Assembly (NCBI GenBank): GCA_023101725.1
Contig: JALJCO010010210.1
Coordinates: 1-64,000 of the forward strand
DNA: 64,000 nt
Direction of reading: 5' to 3'
Source of the DNA: Atherinomorus stipes
Taxonomy: Eukaryota; Chordata; Actinopteri; Atheriniformes; Atherinidae
Shown here: positions 1 to 11,218 of the stretch, piece by piece
How the letters are laid out: each line of letters begins with the position of its first letter
Numbering within the stretch: position 1 is the stretch's first letter
Program-made: the position numbers and the translations under genes
The notes under the pieces: model-generated
Databases searched by the model: none
The model's input: only the letters and a program-made list of their open reading frames with translations
What the model was told of the DNA's origin: nothing

Positions 1-1590
1 CTCACTTCACTTTTTGCCATTTTCATTGAACCACTAGCAGCCGCTATAAGACTAGGACAGAGATATTAAAGGGATCCCGTGCAAAAAATCTAGAACATAA
101 AATAAGTCTCTATGCATAGATGACGTACTGCTTTTCCTCCAGAACTCATCAACATCTCTCTCCCAGACAATCACATTGATCAATAAATTTTCAATGATAT
201 CTGAGTACCTCATTAATTGGACCAAGATTACAGTTTATCTGTTAATTGTACTTTACAAAACATCCCTAACACCACAATACAGTCTGGTAATATCAGATAT
301 TTAGGAATAAATATTTCTCCACAAACTTTCTATTAATAAAGTTAAATTATGTCCATGCTGTGTCAATAGAGGAAGATCTCACGCGATGAAGCACTTACCC
401 AAAATACCATGGGAGAGTTGCTACTGCATCAAAATGATGGTTCTACCGAAAATTAACTACTTGTTCTCACCATTGATACCCACCAAACCTTCCTCCAGTT
501 GGTTTAAGTCACTGGACTCTCACATTTCCAAATTTCTTTGAAAAAAAGCCATCACGTATCAGTTTAAAAACCTTACAACAGGTAAAAGACCGGGAGGGTT
601 AGACTCACCCAATTTCAATTATTATTTCCTAGCAAAGCTACAATTTATTTCAAAATGGCTGAAACCTCCCATTTAGATGATCCGTGGCTAGAGAAAACAA
701 GGAATATGAGGGATCTGTTCTGATTGCCGTTCATCAGTTCAGCAGTCAGATTTCATAAATGCTTTAAAAGTATCAACATCTGCCTTCCTACCTGAAAGCA
801 TGGTGGGAATTCTGAAATTAACTGAGTCTTCTATTATTCCATGTAAACTCACACCCATCTGAAATAACCTGATATTTTACAAAACAAGAAAATGATTAAT
901 TTTGTGCATTGGAAGGATAAAGGAGTAAAACAATTACAACATATCATTGAAAATGGAAAATTCCTGTCATTTAATACACTTACCTTACAATACGGGATCA
1001 GTAGTATGGAATTCTTAGAATACCATCAACTTAAATCTATATTAAGCAAAAAATATACCTCTAACCAACTGATCTTGCAGACTCCGGTCAGGGTAGCAGA
1101 AATTCCTGAATCTCTCTATCCCCAAACTACTGTCGAAAATATATAGATTATTATTAAAACTGGATGATTCAATTTCCTTCCAACTTTGGCAAGTAGGAGG
1201 TTTATTTGTCCAGAACCCTTAACCAAAACACATGGACACAGATATGTTTGAACACGTTCCTAATGACTAAAAACTCAAATATGCAGTTGATAATAATTCA
1301 AGGTTTTACACAGAGTACATTACACAGGACAGAGGATGTTCAAGAGGGTCTGTCACCTTCAAATATTTGTTTGCACTGCAAATGAGAATACAACAGACAA
1401 TTATCTTCACGCTCTGTGGTCTTGTCCACCTGTCCAGAGGTTTTGGCTTCAGGTATGTGATGACCTGTCAACGTGGCTCAGGTGTAACTTTCCTGCAAGC
1501 CCCACACTGTGTTTACTGGGGGATTCTGGATGAGATCAACACGGCAACCAACTATGCACATATGAGTGACTTAATGTATTATATATTGTA
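1..1590 (+). pseudogene. L1-like retrotransposon ORF2, 3' part, degenerate
   Basis: Remnant of the reverse transcriptase/endonuclease polyprotein of an L1-like non-LTR retrotransposon, entering from outside the window. The opening bases translate as a fingers/palm segment (PLAAAIR, then EHKISLYA followed one shift later by DDVLLFL), which is the L1 form of the YADD catalytic box; an in-frame stop and a shift break it near 115-125. An 84-codon open stretch at 892-1143 (KGVKQLQHIIENGKFLSF, then LQYGI...FLEYHQLKS) matches the region downstream of the RT in L1 ORF2. At 1336-1530 comes the C-terminal cysteine/histidine-type region (HALWSCPPVQRFWLQV, then LLGD). The frame changes several times, so no functional protein is made. 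Clade assignment is from motif order; the exact family is not known. Confidence 0.85.
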
Positions 1591-1759
1591 AAGAAAATTA
1601 TCTTGGTAAACTGGAAATCCAAAAATAATCTGAGCATTAGCCAGTTTAGGAATTTCCTTAGTATGACCATATCAGTATTGACACTATGTCTGCCCTCCTC
1701 TAAGAACCAGTTAGATTAGTCTCCAGCTCCCTCTGGTCCCCTGAGATTCCAGGCCCCAT

Positions 1760-4700
1760 CACTTAACGTTGGTAGTAGGCAGAAGAGCCACAGGCGACGT
1801 GCGGGTAGGTGCTCATGCAGTGCTTGATGGCTGGCGTGATCCTCTGTCTTGCTGACTTGGGGGGTCTGGGCTGCCTCATTGGCTGGGGCGGGGCTGTATC
1901 CAGCCCGATGGGGGGCATGGGGGGGTCAGCGGTTGGGGCTGCTCTGCGGCGGTGGGCGGGTCGCTGGTGGGGCCCTGGCCGGGTGGCTGTCGGCTGGCGC
2001 CGGGTGGCCGGGGTCGGCCCGGGCGGGGGGGCGGGGGTCCCGGGCCCCGGTGCTCCGGGGTGGCCTCTCTGCCTCCGGGGCCGGGGGACCCGGCCGGCGC
2101 CCCAGGCGCGGGGGGCGGGCGTCTGGGTGGGATCGTGCCTCCTCTGATTCGGGCCGGCCCTCACGACCTGGTGACGTCTCAGTCACTGCGCCGGCGGGCC
2201 GGGGCGCTCTGCTGTGTGCGTGCGGGTGTGTGTGTGCTGGTGGGGGTGTGTGTGTGGGTGGGGCTGGGGGGTGTATCGTTGTCGTGTCTGTGTCGGGATG
2301 TGGGTATCCGGGATGTTGGTGTCGCGGGAGCGGCTATGTGGGGGTGTGGATTTCCCCTGTGCTTGTCCTGCGTGTGGGGCCCTGGGGGGTCGATGACGGA
2401 GCTGCGCTTTCCGCCGGGGTGTTTGGGTTGCGGCGACCCGTGGTCGTGCCGTGTTGTATCGATGTTGGGGTGTCTGGCGTGGCTGTCGGGGTGTGGGGTT
2501 TTGTCCATACTGCTCAGCTCTAGTGTGTGGGTGTGGGGGGGCTGCGGTGGGGGGTGCTTGGCCAGGCAGTGGGCCTGACGCTAAAGCACACTGACTCAAT
2601 GGCTGTCGGCACATGGGGGCTGGCCTCCGCTGGTGGTCTCTCCGGGGCTGGGGGGCGGTGGACTTTGTGGCGTGGGGGGGCTGGGTGGCCCCGTCTCCCC
2701 TTCTTCTAGTATGTGTGGGTGGGTGTGTGACTGGAGAGGGGGCGGAATGGCGGTTGTGTGTGTGTGCCTGTGGCTGCCTGTTGGCAAACGGTCGTGTGGA
2801 GATGGGGGGTGGGGGTTAATAGATAGATTGGGTGTTTGGGTGTTGGGGGTGTGCACGGTGTGTGCATAGGTGGGTGTTTGTGTGTGTCGGGGGTTGGGGG
2901 GGGGGGGGGGGAAGGGGGGAAAAAAAAAAAAAAAAAAAAAAAAAATAGCAGCTCTGCGTGCCTCTTGGGGGGCTTGCGCGGCCTGGGGATGTTGGGCCGG
3001 TGACTCTGGCCCCTCCGCCGACCCTTTCCGCTCCCGTCCCTTTTCCCCCTCCCTGGCCTGGCGTGGTCGAGCGCCCCCAGGGGCCGAGGCTGGCCCCCTC
3101 TGTGGTGAGCGCCGGACGCCGGGCCGTGGGGGCGGCCATGCCTGCCCCTTCTGCCCTGGGGGGATCCCGGGAGGCAGGGGTACCTAACGCCGGTAACGGC
3201 TCTTCTTCCAGGGGGAATTCATACCCCCTGGTCTCCTTTCCCAAGACCCCCCCCCCCCTGCTCTACCTCACACACACACACGTAGGGTTTTGGGGAGGGT
3301 GCGTGTCAAGCGGGCGTGTGTGAGGGAGGGCACCAAAGTGCCTTTGCTTGCCACGCCTAGAGGCAGCCTGCTCCCCAGTTTTAACCACACTTAGACACCT
3401 AAACACATAAAATAACAACAGCTCACAACCACTTCTGAGGGGCGGGCCATATAGTGTGTGGAAGGAGGGAGGGGCCCCGGTTGGGGGGTCATGCCCCCTA
3501 CGCGACCCCACTCCCGGCATGACTTGGCACTGCCCCTTAGTTTTAACTGCAAACAACACACATCTTACACACACAGTCATGAGCGGGGGGTGGGGGGGGG
3601 GGACAGGGTCCTTTCATACCCCGGTCTCCCGGGCGCTGCTGGGGGGAGGGGGGACAGTGGCTACTTCACGCGCCAGTGGTTAAGGCTGGCTGCATTGCGG
3701 GGGATCTGCTGGCCTGGGGGATGCCTGGCCTGCTGCGTCCGGGGGTGGGGGATGGGGTGGTGGTGGGGGGGGGGGACGTGTTGGGGGCTTGGAGCTCGCG
3801 GCTCCTTCCCCGGCCCGAGCTAACACTCAGGAGGCACGAGGGCATGGGCAAGAGAGAGGTGGGTATGTGAGAATAATGAATGAGAGTGTGAAAGAGGAAA
3901 TGTGGGAGGGAGGAACTTGGGCTGGAAGAGGGAGGAGATGTGGGTAAGTGGTTGGAGGAAAGGGGGGATGGAGGAAGGAGTGGCATGCTCGTGAGTGTCT
4001 AGTAGGGATGGTCATGAGGGGCTGAAGGAAGGAAGGGCGGGAGTGTGATAGGTCAGAGGGATGGGCGGGGCTGGACATGTAAGGGGGGGGACTGTATGGG
4101 GTATTGGGGGTATAGGGAGGTGGGGGCGTATGTGTGGGGGTGGGGGAGGGGTTGGTGCAGTTATGTGGGGGGAGTGCATGTGTGTGTTAGAGGGTATGAG
4201 GGAGGTGGGGGTAGGTGTGGACGGTAGAGGGAGGAGAGTGTTGGGGGTGGAGAGAGGAGTGAGTGTGGGTATGTAAGGTCGGAGAGCGGAGTGGGTGGGT
4301 GTATGTGTGTGTGGGGGGGGGTACACGGAGGTGTTGGGTAGGGCTGGGCGGTGTGGGCGGAGGTTCGTATCTCGGTATTCGTGCCGGGCATCTTGGTGTC
4401 GGTGTGGTGCGGTGTGGCTGCGGGTTGGTTGGGGGCCGGGCGCTTTGGTGGGGGTGCGGTTTTGTTTGTGGCTTCCGGGGTTTTTTGTGCGGGGCGGGCG
4501 CAGGGGGGATCTGTATCTTGTATGTGGTTGCTCTTGCGGTATTGATGTCTTGGGTGCCCATGTCTCGATGTGGGGGCGGTGACGGTATATCTTTCAGCCC
4601 TAGTGTTGGGGTAGGTGTGTGGGGAGTGTGTGTGAGCGTGGTGGCAGGGTAGGGGGTGGTAGAGGTGGTGGCGCCCTGGTGTCAGGTGAAAAGGGGCAGG

Positions 4701-5060
4701 GACGTTGGGGTGGGGGCTGGCCCGCCCTGGGGGGGGGGGGCGTCGTCTGGGGGGTCCGGTCCTCCTGGGTTTCGGCTGGGCCGCCCCGGGTCCGGGGGGG
4801 GTGGCTGCTCCTGGGCGCTTGGGCCCCGGCCCGGCGCTGTCTCCGCTCCGGGGACGCCCGGCGCCCCGGTGGGGCCGGCAGCTGCTGGTCTTGGTCCGCT
4901 GGGGCCTGGGCCTCCAGACTGCAGGGGGGCTCCGGCTGGGGCCGCCTTTGCCGCCCTTCGGGGGATGCATGTCCGCTCTTGGGGGGGGGGTAGCTGGGAT
5001 CTGGGCCTCTGAGTGGCTGCTGGGGGCCTGGGTCGTGAGCCTTGCGGGCTTCCTCCTCCT
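1760..5060 (+). repeat. G-rich, CpG-rich low-complexity 3' UTR of the L1-like element
   Basis: The sense strand is strongly G over C, with dozens of runs of three or more Gs, GT-rich stretches, a G16 run at 2896-2911 followed by A26 at 2920-2945, and a C run at about 3247-3259. Many adjacent G runs satisfy a G-quadruplex pattern. Blocks near 1850-2500 resemble blocks near 4350-5030, so an internal duplication is likely. The long proline/arginine-rich or glycine-rich open frames on both strands are a result of composition, not genes. Confidence 0.7.
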
Positions 5061-5680
5061 TGCAGAGACGAGGCTGCATCTGCATGACTGTATCACCACG
5101 GAGCACCCTTTATTATGCATGTTGACACTGTGACACTGCTTCCCATTGCGATGACTAGGTTGTAACTTCTCTCTACTTCCCATTGCGCTGACTAGGTTGT
5201 ACCTCTTCTCTGCATGATAGGTTGTACCTCTTCTGTGTAGTTTGTGTGTGTTTGTGTGTGTGTTTGTATGATCTGAGGATATTTAAGCCACCTGCAGGTC
5301 CTCCTGTAGGGGATTGCTTGTTTTGTTTTCCAACAGAGACCTTGGTTGTTTAGGGATCGCGGTACAGATGTACCAGTGAACTGTGTAAGTGGATTCATGT
5401 TTTCTCTCCTCTCTCTCTTCCTCTTCCTTACTCCTCTCTCTCTGTTTCACTTTCTATCATTACCTCTGTTAACTTTCATTTTTCCTTTGTCAGGCCCAGC
5501 AGTATGAAATGGAATGGTGTAATAGACAAATGTTTAAATAAAGAAATAAAATGAATAAACATGATATCAAGTGAGCCTTATATTCATAAAAGCTCCGCTG
5601 ATAAAGCAAAACTGTTCACCAGAATAGCAATCAGATTTCCATTCTGCTTGCTTCGATGCTGGACAAGACAAGTAAAAATT

Positions 5681-6841
5681 CAATGTTTAATATTTTTTTA
5701 TATTGTTACAAGTGCATAATTTCTTTTAAAAAATATATTCATTACAAGTTTAATGTCTCTATTTAATATTTGTTTACAAGTGTACTGTTTCTCTTTTATA
5801 TAATTATTTGAAGTGCTTTGTTTCTTTTTTTTTTATTTTAGAAGAGTTTTCAAAATGAGTTTTCATTGTGTTCTTCATCATAGTAATTTTGAGGTCAAAT
5901 GCAGTGTCAGCCCCAAATATTAGCAGGTTCCATTGGCCCTAAAAAAAATCTGCACCGATCCCTCGTCTAAATGATCACTTCATCTGGAGTATTTGTAAGA
6001 GAGGAGGAAAATCCCGACTACTGGTTTTGCTGGTTTGGAATACTGTTCCAACCTTAGCTCATTGTTTGATATTTGCAATTTCCAGTACTGAGGAGCGTGT
6101 TTGCTGAAATGAAACATGATTTCGGAGTTTAGAATGCCTGTGAAGCAGAGAAAGAACAGCACACTCAATCAGCATGCAGCATCTGCTACTTTCTGCTCTG
6201 CATCGATATAAAAACAGATGACTTACACTAAGCTAGCAGATGTACATGAGTGAGAGAGAAACACTGCCAGATACATCAACAAAATATTGCTGGACTGCAG
6301 CCAATCTGGCATTTATTCATGAATGCAAGGCAGAAATCGTTGGGAGAGAGAAAGTTTGTGCTCTCCTCATCTAACTTCATTTGGTCACTCTCAACTAAAA
6401 GCGAGGTAGAGGAAGAAGATAGATGGAGGACAAAGCAATTATATCAACCGGTACATGCCATCATGCCTGATCCCTCCGGTATGAGAGGAGGAGAGCTGCG
6501 AGGGAGAGGATGACACTGATGAGAGCTTACCAGCAGCTTGAGACCTGCTCTGCTCCAGACAGGGATTTAGATCTGCCCGCCTGACTGCCTGCCTGTCCAC
6601 AAGGTATCGTACAATCACAGAGATACCTTAATCCAACTTGGCCTTTCAAATCGGACACCGGTGGTTCAGCCAGATATGAAATGTAAATGGAGGGGGAATG
6701 GAAGATGTCAATGGGGAAATTCCAGGATCTCAATCTGACAAAATCATTAACTGCTTTTATATGTATTCTTACAGCTGCAAGCCATAAAACCACGACATGA
6801 ACTGAAGGATAGATGGCACACTGGCTCAGACTGCAGGGCAC
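5681..6841. other. No recognised feature
   Basis: 5690-5900 is AT-rich with poly-T. From 5980 onward the sequence is of mixed composition without an obvious repeat or a defensible open frame. It is a possible single-copy or regulatory stretch. Confidence 0.4.
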
Positions 6842-7143
6842 TTAGGCTCAATCTCATTTCTAGTTTGTACCCCTACCCCTTTGGCCTTTACCGCTTAAAA
6901 CGGAGCAACAAGGGGTGGGGCTGAATGTCACACCCTACAAACTGAGACACCCCTTCAACAATCGCATAAGTCATAGTGATCCCTGCAGAAGCACACTGAG
7001 CTGTCACCAGAAATCTCGAGACATCAAGCCGTCTACAGCTATGGGTTAATGCTACCAAGCTAATGTTAACATTAGTCTGATTTATGGATGACCTTCCCGC
7101 TTTTGTTGTGTTCAAATACTGTGAAAAAAATGGACGAAGTATC

Positions 7144-8381
7144 TAGTGTTGTTTGCAATTCATTGATCCAGCGATACATCACAATGGGTCATGTGACGAT
7201 TTGGCATTGATTAATTTGCTGTGATGCTTTTCCACGGAAAACGAAACCTTAAAAAAGTAGAAGAAACCCATGACGCGCTCCCCGCCACCAGCTGGACAGT
7301 TTAACGAGTGACACACACCAACAAGAATGGCTACCCCCATGCTGCTACAGCTACAGGGCCTGCAATAGTTTTGCCACCTGGGTATGGCTCACACGTTTGG
7401 AAGTCGTTTGGGTTTTATGAAAACTAACAAAACTCTGGACAAGACATTAAAATTAAGTACCTTCATAATGCAACAAACATGCTACAGCACCTCAAGCGAT
7501 TCCATCCCGAGATGGAGAATGCACCGCCGCCTGTCCCAGCACAACAGAGGACCATCTTTGATACGATCACTAAACTTCCCAGGAATTCAGAGAAAGCCCG
7601 TCGGATCACGCATGCAATAGGCCGATTGATTGGCACGGATTTGCAGCCTTATTCAGTGGCAAACAACAAGGCTTTCTGTAAAATACTGCGAGCCGCGGAG
7701 CCACGTTACAAATGCCCGCATTGCACCTATTTTGCAACGAAGGAGGTCCCAAAAATCTACAACGATGCTAAACAGAAGGTAAATATTTGTTGGCTATTTG
7801 TTTGTGCAAGTTAGGTCTCTGTTATCTTGTCATTATGTCGTTAAGTGTTCTGTAGGGTCTGTGTCAGTTGAACATAATTGAAAAGCAAATCCACCATTGT
7901 TATTTTCCTAACTTTGTTTGTAATATGCTGTGCAATGTAGTGTACATAGTCACTTCAACTACAAGCTTTTATAGACTAAACTGGGAAGACGCCGTCAGTA
8001 GACCGCCGTTTCTTAGGGTGACATTTCTGTACATGTGTAATTAGAACAGATGAAATTCGGGCCATTTTCTTAATAATATTGAGGAAATCTAGAAAATGTG
8101 CACATTTCTTGGTTGTTGGAACAGCAGTGGAAAACTTTAGTGGAAGTACCTTGTGTCCTTGAATTAATAATCTAATTTATTTACGAATGTAGCATCAAAT
8201 AAAGAAAAAAAAGTTTTAGATGCAAAAAAGCATTAAAAATTGCAATAATCGTGATTAATATGGCTGCAATAATTGAATCAAATCGACACATTATAAATCA
8301 CCATAATCAAAAAATCGTGGGTCCCATAATCGTAATCGTAATCGAATCGAATCATGAAGTAATCTAGATGGGGCAACACTA
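7144..8381 (+). mobile_element. hAT DNA transposon, deleted copy with transposase first exon
   Basis: Short inverted ends TAGTGTTG and CAACACTA enclose 1,238 bp. The flanks GAAGTATC (7136-7143) and GTAGTATC (8382-8389) are an 8-bp duplication matching at 7 of 8, the hAT signature. Subterminal DNA on the right is rich in AATCG/GATTC words, as in many hATs. The interior encodes a BED-finger/hAT transposase N-terminus, but the rest of the transposase is missing, so the copy cannot move by itself. Confidence 0.8.
7395..7778 (+). pseudogene. hAT (ZBED-type) transposase, first-exon remnant
   Basis: Codes for the N-terminal part of a hAT transposase: a BED-type DNA-binding finger and the following linker. 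Frame 1 begins VWKSFGFYEN at 7395. After frameshifts a second frame from 7479 reads MLQHLKRFHPE, the His end of the BED finger, then a linker with IGRLIGTDLQPYSV and ILRAAEPRYKCPHC, typical of the hAT region ahead of the catalytic core. The Cys-x2-Cys half of the finger appears deleted between the frames. At 7776-7784 the bases AAG/GTAAATA look like an intact splice donor, so this was probably a 5' exon. The RNase-H-like catalytic domain and dimerisation region are absent. Dead copy. Confidence 0.75.
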
Positions 8382-8727
8382 GTAGTATCTGGTCACGTCT
8401 TGCCATGTTGCGTGTGTTGTCACTCCTGGAAAATACTAAAACGGCAAAGGCAAGGCTGGTCCGAGCCGCGGGGCAAATGATTGACAGCCAAGCTAATGCT
8501 AAGTGAGCTAATCTGAAGTGAACAAGAACAAACGAAAATAGATGGTTTAAAGATAAGACACACTCAGACTTGCTGTTAACCAGCTAAAAACTGCCGTTGT
8601 GCAACTCTGCTACAGGCTGACGCCTTCCTGGGAGCTAGCAGGGAGCTAACTATTAGCCTCCATGGCTAAAACTGGCACAAACAGTTTGTTTATGGAATAA
8701 TTGATTATACTTCCATAACGTAGGCTG

Positions 8728-8800
8728 AACGGTGGTGTGGTGGTGAGCATTGCAGCCCCACAGTAAGAAGGTCACTAGTTTGATCCCTGGCTAGGGATTT
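8728..8800 (+). repeat. SINE-like teleost repeat fragment
   Basis: The block CTGAACGGTGGTGTGGTGG, then CACAGTAAGAAGGTCAC and TTTGATCCCTGGCTAGGG, resembles the tRNA-like head of a very common fish interspersed repeat. It is the same family as 11895-12133, in the opposite orientation. Only the head is present. Confidence 0.55.
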
Positions 8801-9240
8801 AAAATAAAGTTTGTTTTTTTTTAAATTGTAGCAAATTTCCTGTAGTAGATATTTCTACAAATTTTAGCTTGTCTTTTTTCGAAAGGTCCTGTAATATTTG
8901 CGGTTCCACACAAGTTTGATTTAGCTGGGTTAAGGGCAAAACATGACTCTTTGGCAAAGTTGCAGACCCCTGAAATAGACAACAGAATCGTTGTCATACA
9001 TTTGAAAACTTTATTTATGGAGAATTTGTGGATTTATTTGGACTTGGTAGCAGCCATCTTGCTGGTGATTCGAAAATTTGTCATACCCCTTTGTTGTTAG
9101 TGTGCATCTGAATACCCTTCATTTGAAAGGATACTTACCCATATCTCTCTGTCCTAACAGGACTGAGACAACCCTACCTCTACATATGAATGCACCAAAC
9201 AGAGGGGAAGGACTAAGGAGAGAATTGAGATTGGGCCTTA

Positions 9241-10640
9241 CACCAACAAAACAGTGTCATGATCTTCGTGGTGTGTTTTCTTCATCAGATATTTGCATGG
9301 TCATGCTTTTAGCTCTTCTTCTTTGTATGTTTTTAAGGTTGAACTTCATCTTAGACAGGGCAGGCCAAAAGCCACATGTAGAACATCTGGATGCTTTTCC
9401 AGGTCCTTCAATCAATCTAGTCTTGAGCAAATTAAAATTCAAATCAGATTAAATCAAAGTTTCATTTCTCAACCATGAATAATTTACCCCCCCCCCCCCC
9501 CCCCCCCCCAAAATAACCAAAGCACTGCCAAATGTATCCTGTAAGAGTTCCAGGCTATCATTACCCATAAAAATGATATTAAAAATGTACGTTTTGCCGG
9601 AGGACAACCTTTAAAATTCTGCATCTGTTCTCCAAGAGACATTTCTGAGACGCATCACATTTATAACAACTTTCACCGAATGCATGCAAAGCGGGTCTAA
9701 CTGTACAGTGGGATGCATGGAAAAGTGGACCAGTTTGAGCCTGCCACGAACAAACACGCTGATAACTGGAGAATGAATCAAAACTGAAGGTGGTGCTTTT
9801 ATAGGATAGTAAACAAGAATGGAAATGAATTTCTGAAATGAGGGGTGCTCTGGTGAAAAGAAAAGAAAATAGACTGAATCTCTACATTCTGGTTTAGAGG
9901 TCTGGGAAAGAAAACATCAGTTTGTTTAGGAAGGTGGTTCATGTTGTAGAACAGAGACTTTTCATTTTGCATCCTAAACCAGTGTTCATAAACTCTCTGT
10001 GTTTTAATAAAGGTCACATATCTGTGTAATATTTTCAAATCATGACAATATTTGTTGAATCCTAACATTGGAGCATTTGCTTTATTTATCTCCCTCTGTC
10101 ATCCTCCATCTATACCATGGCCTTTGGCTTTATCTTTATACGTCTGTTTTCATGTAGTGTGTGTGAGGCAACAAGCAAGCACATCAGGATTTCCTCCGCA
10201 GGGAGCCGTGACCAGCCAGCATTTTCTAAGATCCTTAGTAATGCTACTATTTTTGTGCAGCCTGCCTGAGCATGTCCCCCGTGCCGCACACCAAACATCG
10301 CTGATGGCAGGGAGTCTCCATAATTTTAAAAGACATCTCCGTCAGCACAGATCCTCACTCTTGTTTTCAGGCGTTTCTCATCCTTTTTCTTTTTCTTCTC
10401 TGAGGCAAACATGTTGTTTCAGGATCTTTGTGGTCATGAAAAATGTTTAACTGAAAAAAAAAGAAGCATTTTGCTGTTGCAGCCACTTTCAAGGGAATTG
10501 CACAGCAGAGCTTTGTTCTTTTTGACTAAAAATGGAATTGTGGCTGTTGCTGTAAAATCTAAATGATAGAGTAGAATTGCCTGAATTGCATGACAGTGAG
10601 TTTGCTTTGTCTCAGCATATATTTGGTTTTGTTTGTCAAC
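9241..10640. other. Mostly unannotated; poly-C run
   Basis: Contains a run of 23 Cs at 9487-9509. 10050-10450 is of mixed composition without repeats and has a good pyrimidine tract plus CAG near 10370, but no exon can be defended. A poly-T/A area lies at 10380-10470. Confidence 0.4.
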
Positions 10641-10641
10641 T

Positions 10642-11218
10642 CCAGAGGTGGAAAGTAAATAATTACATTTACTCACGTTACTGTAATCAAGTAGATTTTG
10701 TGAGTAAGTTATCATTTTTGAAAGAGATAATTTCACTTTTACTCAAGTAAATTTTGACCCAAGTAACTGACTTCACTACTTTGGAAAGCTTCCCCATTAC
10801 TGAGTAAAACGTTCGATGCAGGGGGAGAAAAATCAGCCTGATCAGGTTTTATGCCAAATGTTGAATTGTCAATCTCTGTTGCCGATCTGCTTCGATGATG
10901 TTTGGCGTAATGCACTGATGATGGCTGGTGCCAGGGAAGAGATGGAAATGGAGGAGGCTGAGGAACAATACTCATTCGTTTGTTCATTCTACTTAAAGCA
11001 TTGATGAAATCAAGGAGTTCTGCTGCAGATGTCTTATATGGTGGCTGCCCTGTCTCCGCCATTTTACTGGATGTACACCGAAGGGCGACTCAGCGTAATA
11101 TCTTCCCAAGGAGAGGAGTCAAAGTGATGCAGAAACTTTATGGGAAGTAAATGAATGTATATATTCCTAGAAATAAGGTCCAGGTTGAAAAAAAAGAAAG
11201 TTATCCTTTAATGTAGCA
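10642..11218. repeat. Interspersed repeat family C, copy 1
   Basis: Begins with AGAGGTGGAAAGTAAATAAT and the CACTTTTACTCAAGTAAA motif, characteristic of a widespread fish repeat. 10990-11218 aligns with 29095-29333 (shared GAAGGGCGACTCA and GAAAGTTATCCTTTAA ends), which fixes the right boundary. A 107-codon frame on the minus strand (10739-11062, MAETGQPPYKTSAAELLDF) lies within it. Its first 20 codons partly survive in the second copy. No known domain is recognised. Confidence 0.6.

Larger units (their letters stand above)
1..5680 (+). mobile_element. L1-like LINE, 3' portion with long G-rich 3' UTR
   Basis: ORF2 remains run into about 4 kb of non-coding DNA in the same orientation, then a pyrimidine-rich tract (5400-5490), the motif CAGGCCCAGCA, AATAAA-rich sequence (5535-5565), and a terminal module of about 95 bp ending GCTGGACAAGACAAGT plus As. 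The terminal module recurs at 26.9-27.0 kb and, reversed, at 29.85-29.95 kb, and the bases around 5040-5110 recur reversed at 30.28-30.36 kb. This shows that the G-rich DNA and the tail belong to one element. The 5' end and any target duplication lie outside the window. Confidence 0.75.
7117..8650. repeat. Interspersed repeat family B, copy 1, split by a hAT
   Basis: Sequence on both sides of the hAT aligns with the reverse complement of 40440-40863. The left flank (ACTGTGAAAAAAATGGACG) and the right flank (GTAGTATCTGGTCAC, then TGTTGTCACTCCTGGAAAAT) are contiguous in the other copy. Later shared blocks include GGGGCAAATGATTGA and GCCGTTGTGCAACTCTGCTA. The class of the family is unknown to me. 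Confidence 0.7.
6845..9237. mobile_element. PIF/Harbinger-like element, TTA-flanked, carrying nested insertions
   Basis: Inverted ends GGCTCAATCTCATTTCT (left) and, reading inward from the right, GGCCCAATCTCAATTCT match at 15 of 17 positions, and both are flanked by TTA (6842-6844 and 9238-9240), the TWA-type duplication of PIF/Harbinger elements. The interior holds other repeats, including a complete hAT insertion. No Harbinger transposase is visible, so this is a non-autonomous or deleted copy. The distance between ends (2.4 kb) is explained partly by the nesting. Pairing of these two ends is inferred. Confidence 0.5.

Noticed and set aside
1763..5183. Many long open frames on both strands, including 340 and 224 codons, rich in Pro/Arg or Gly/Trp/Cys
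   Set aside because: They lie in G-rich L1 3' UTR and arise from its composition. Both strands are open at the same places and no domain or codon pattern is seen.
9487..9509. Run of 23 Cs as a functional i-motif or regulatory tract
   Set aside because: An isolated homopolymer with no supporting context; may be slippage or a base-calling effect.
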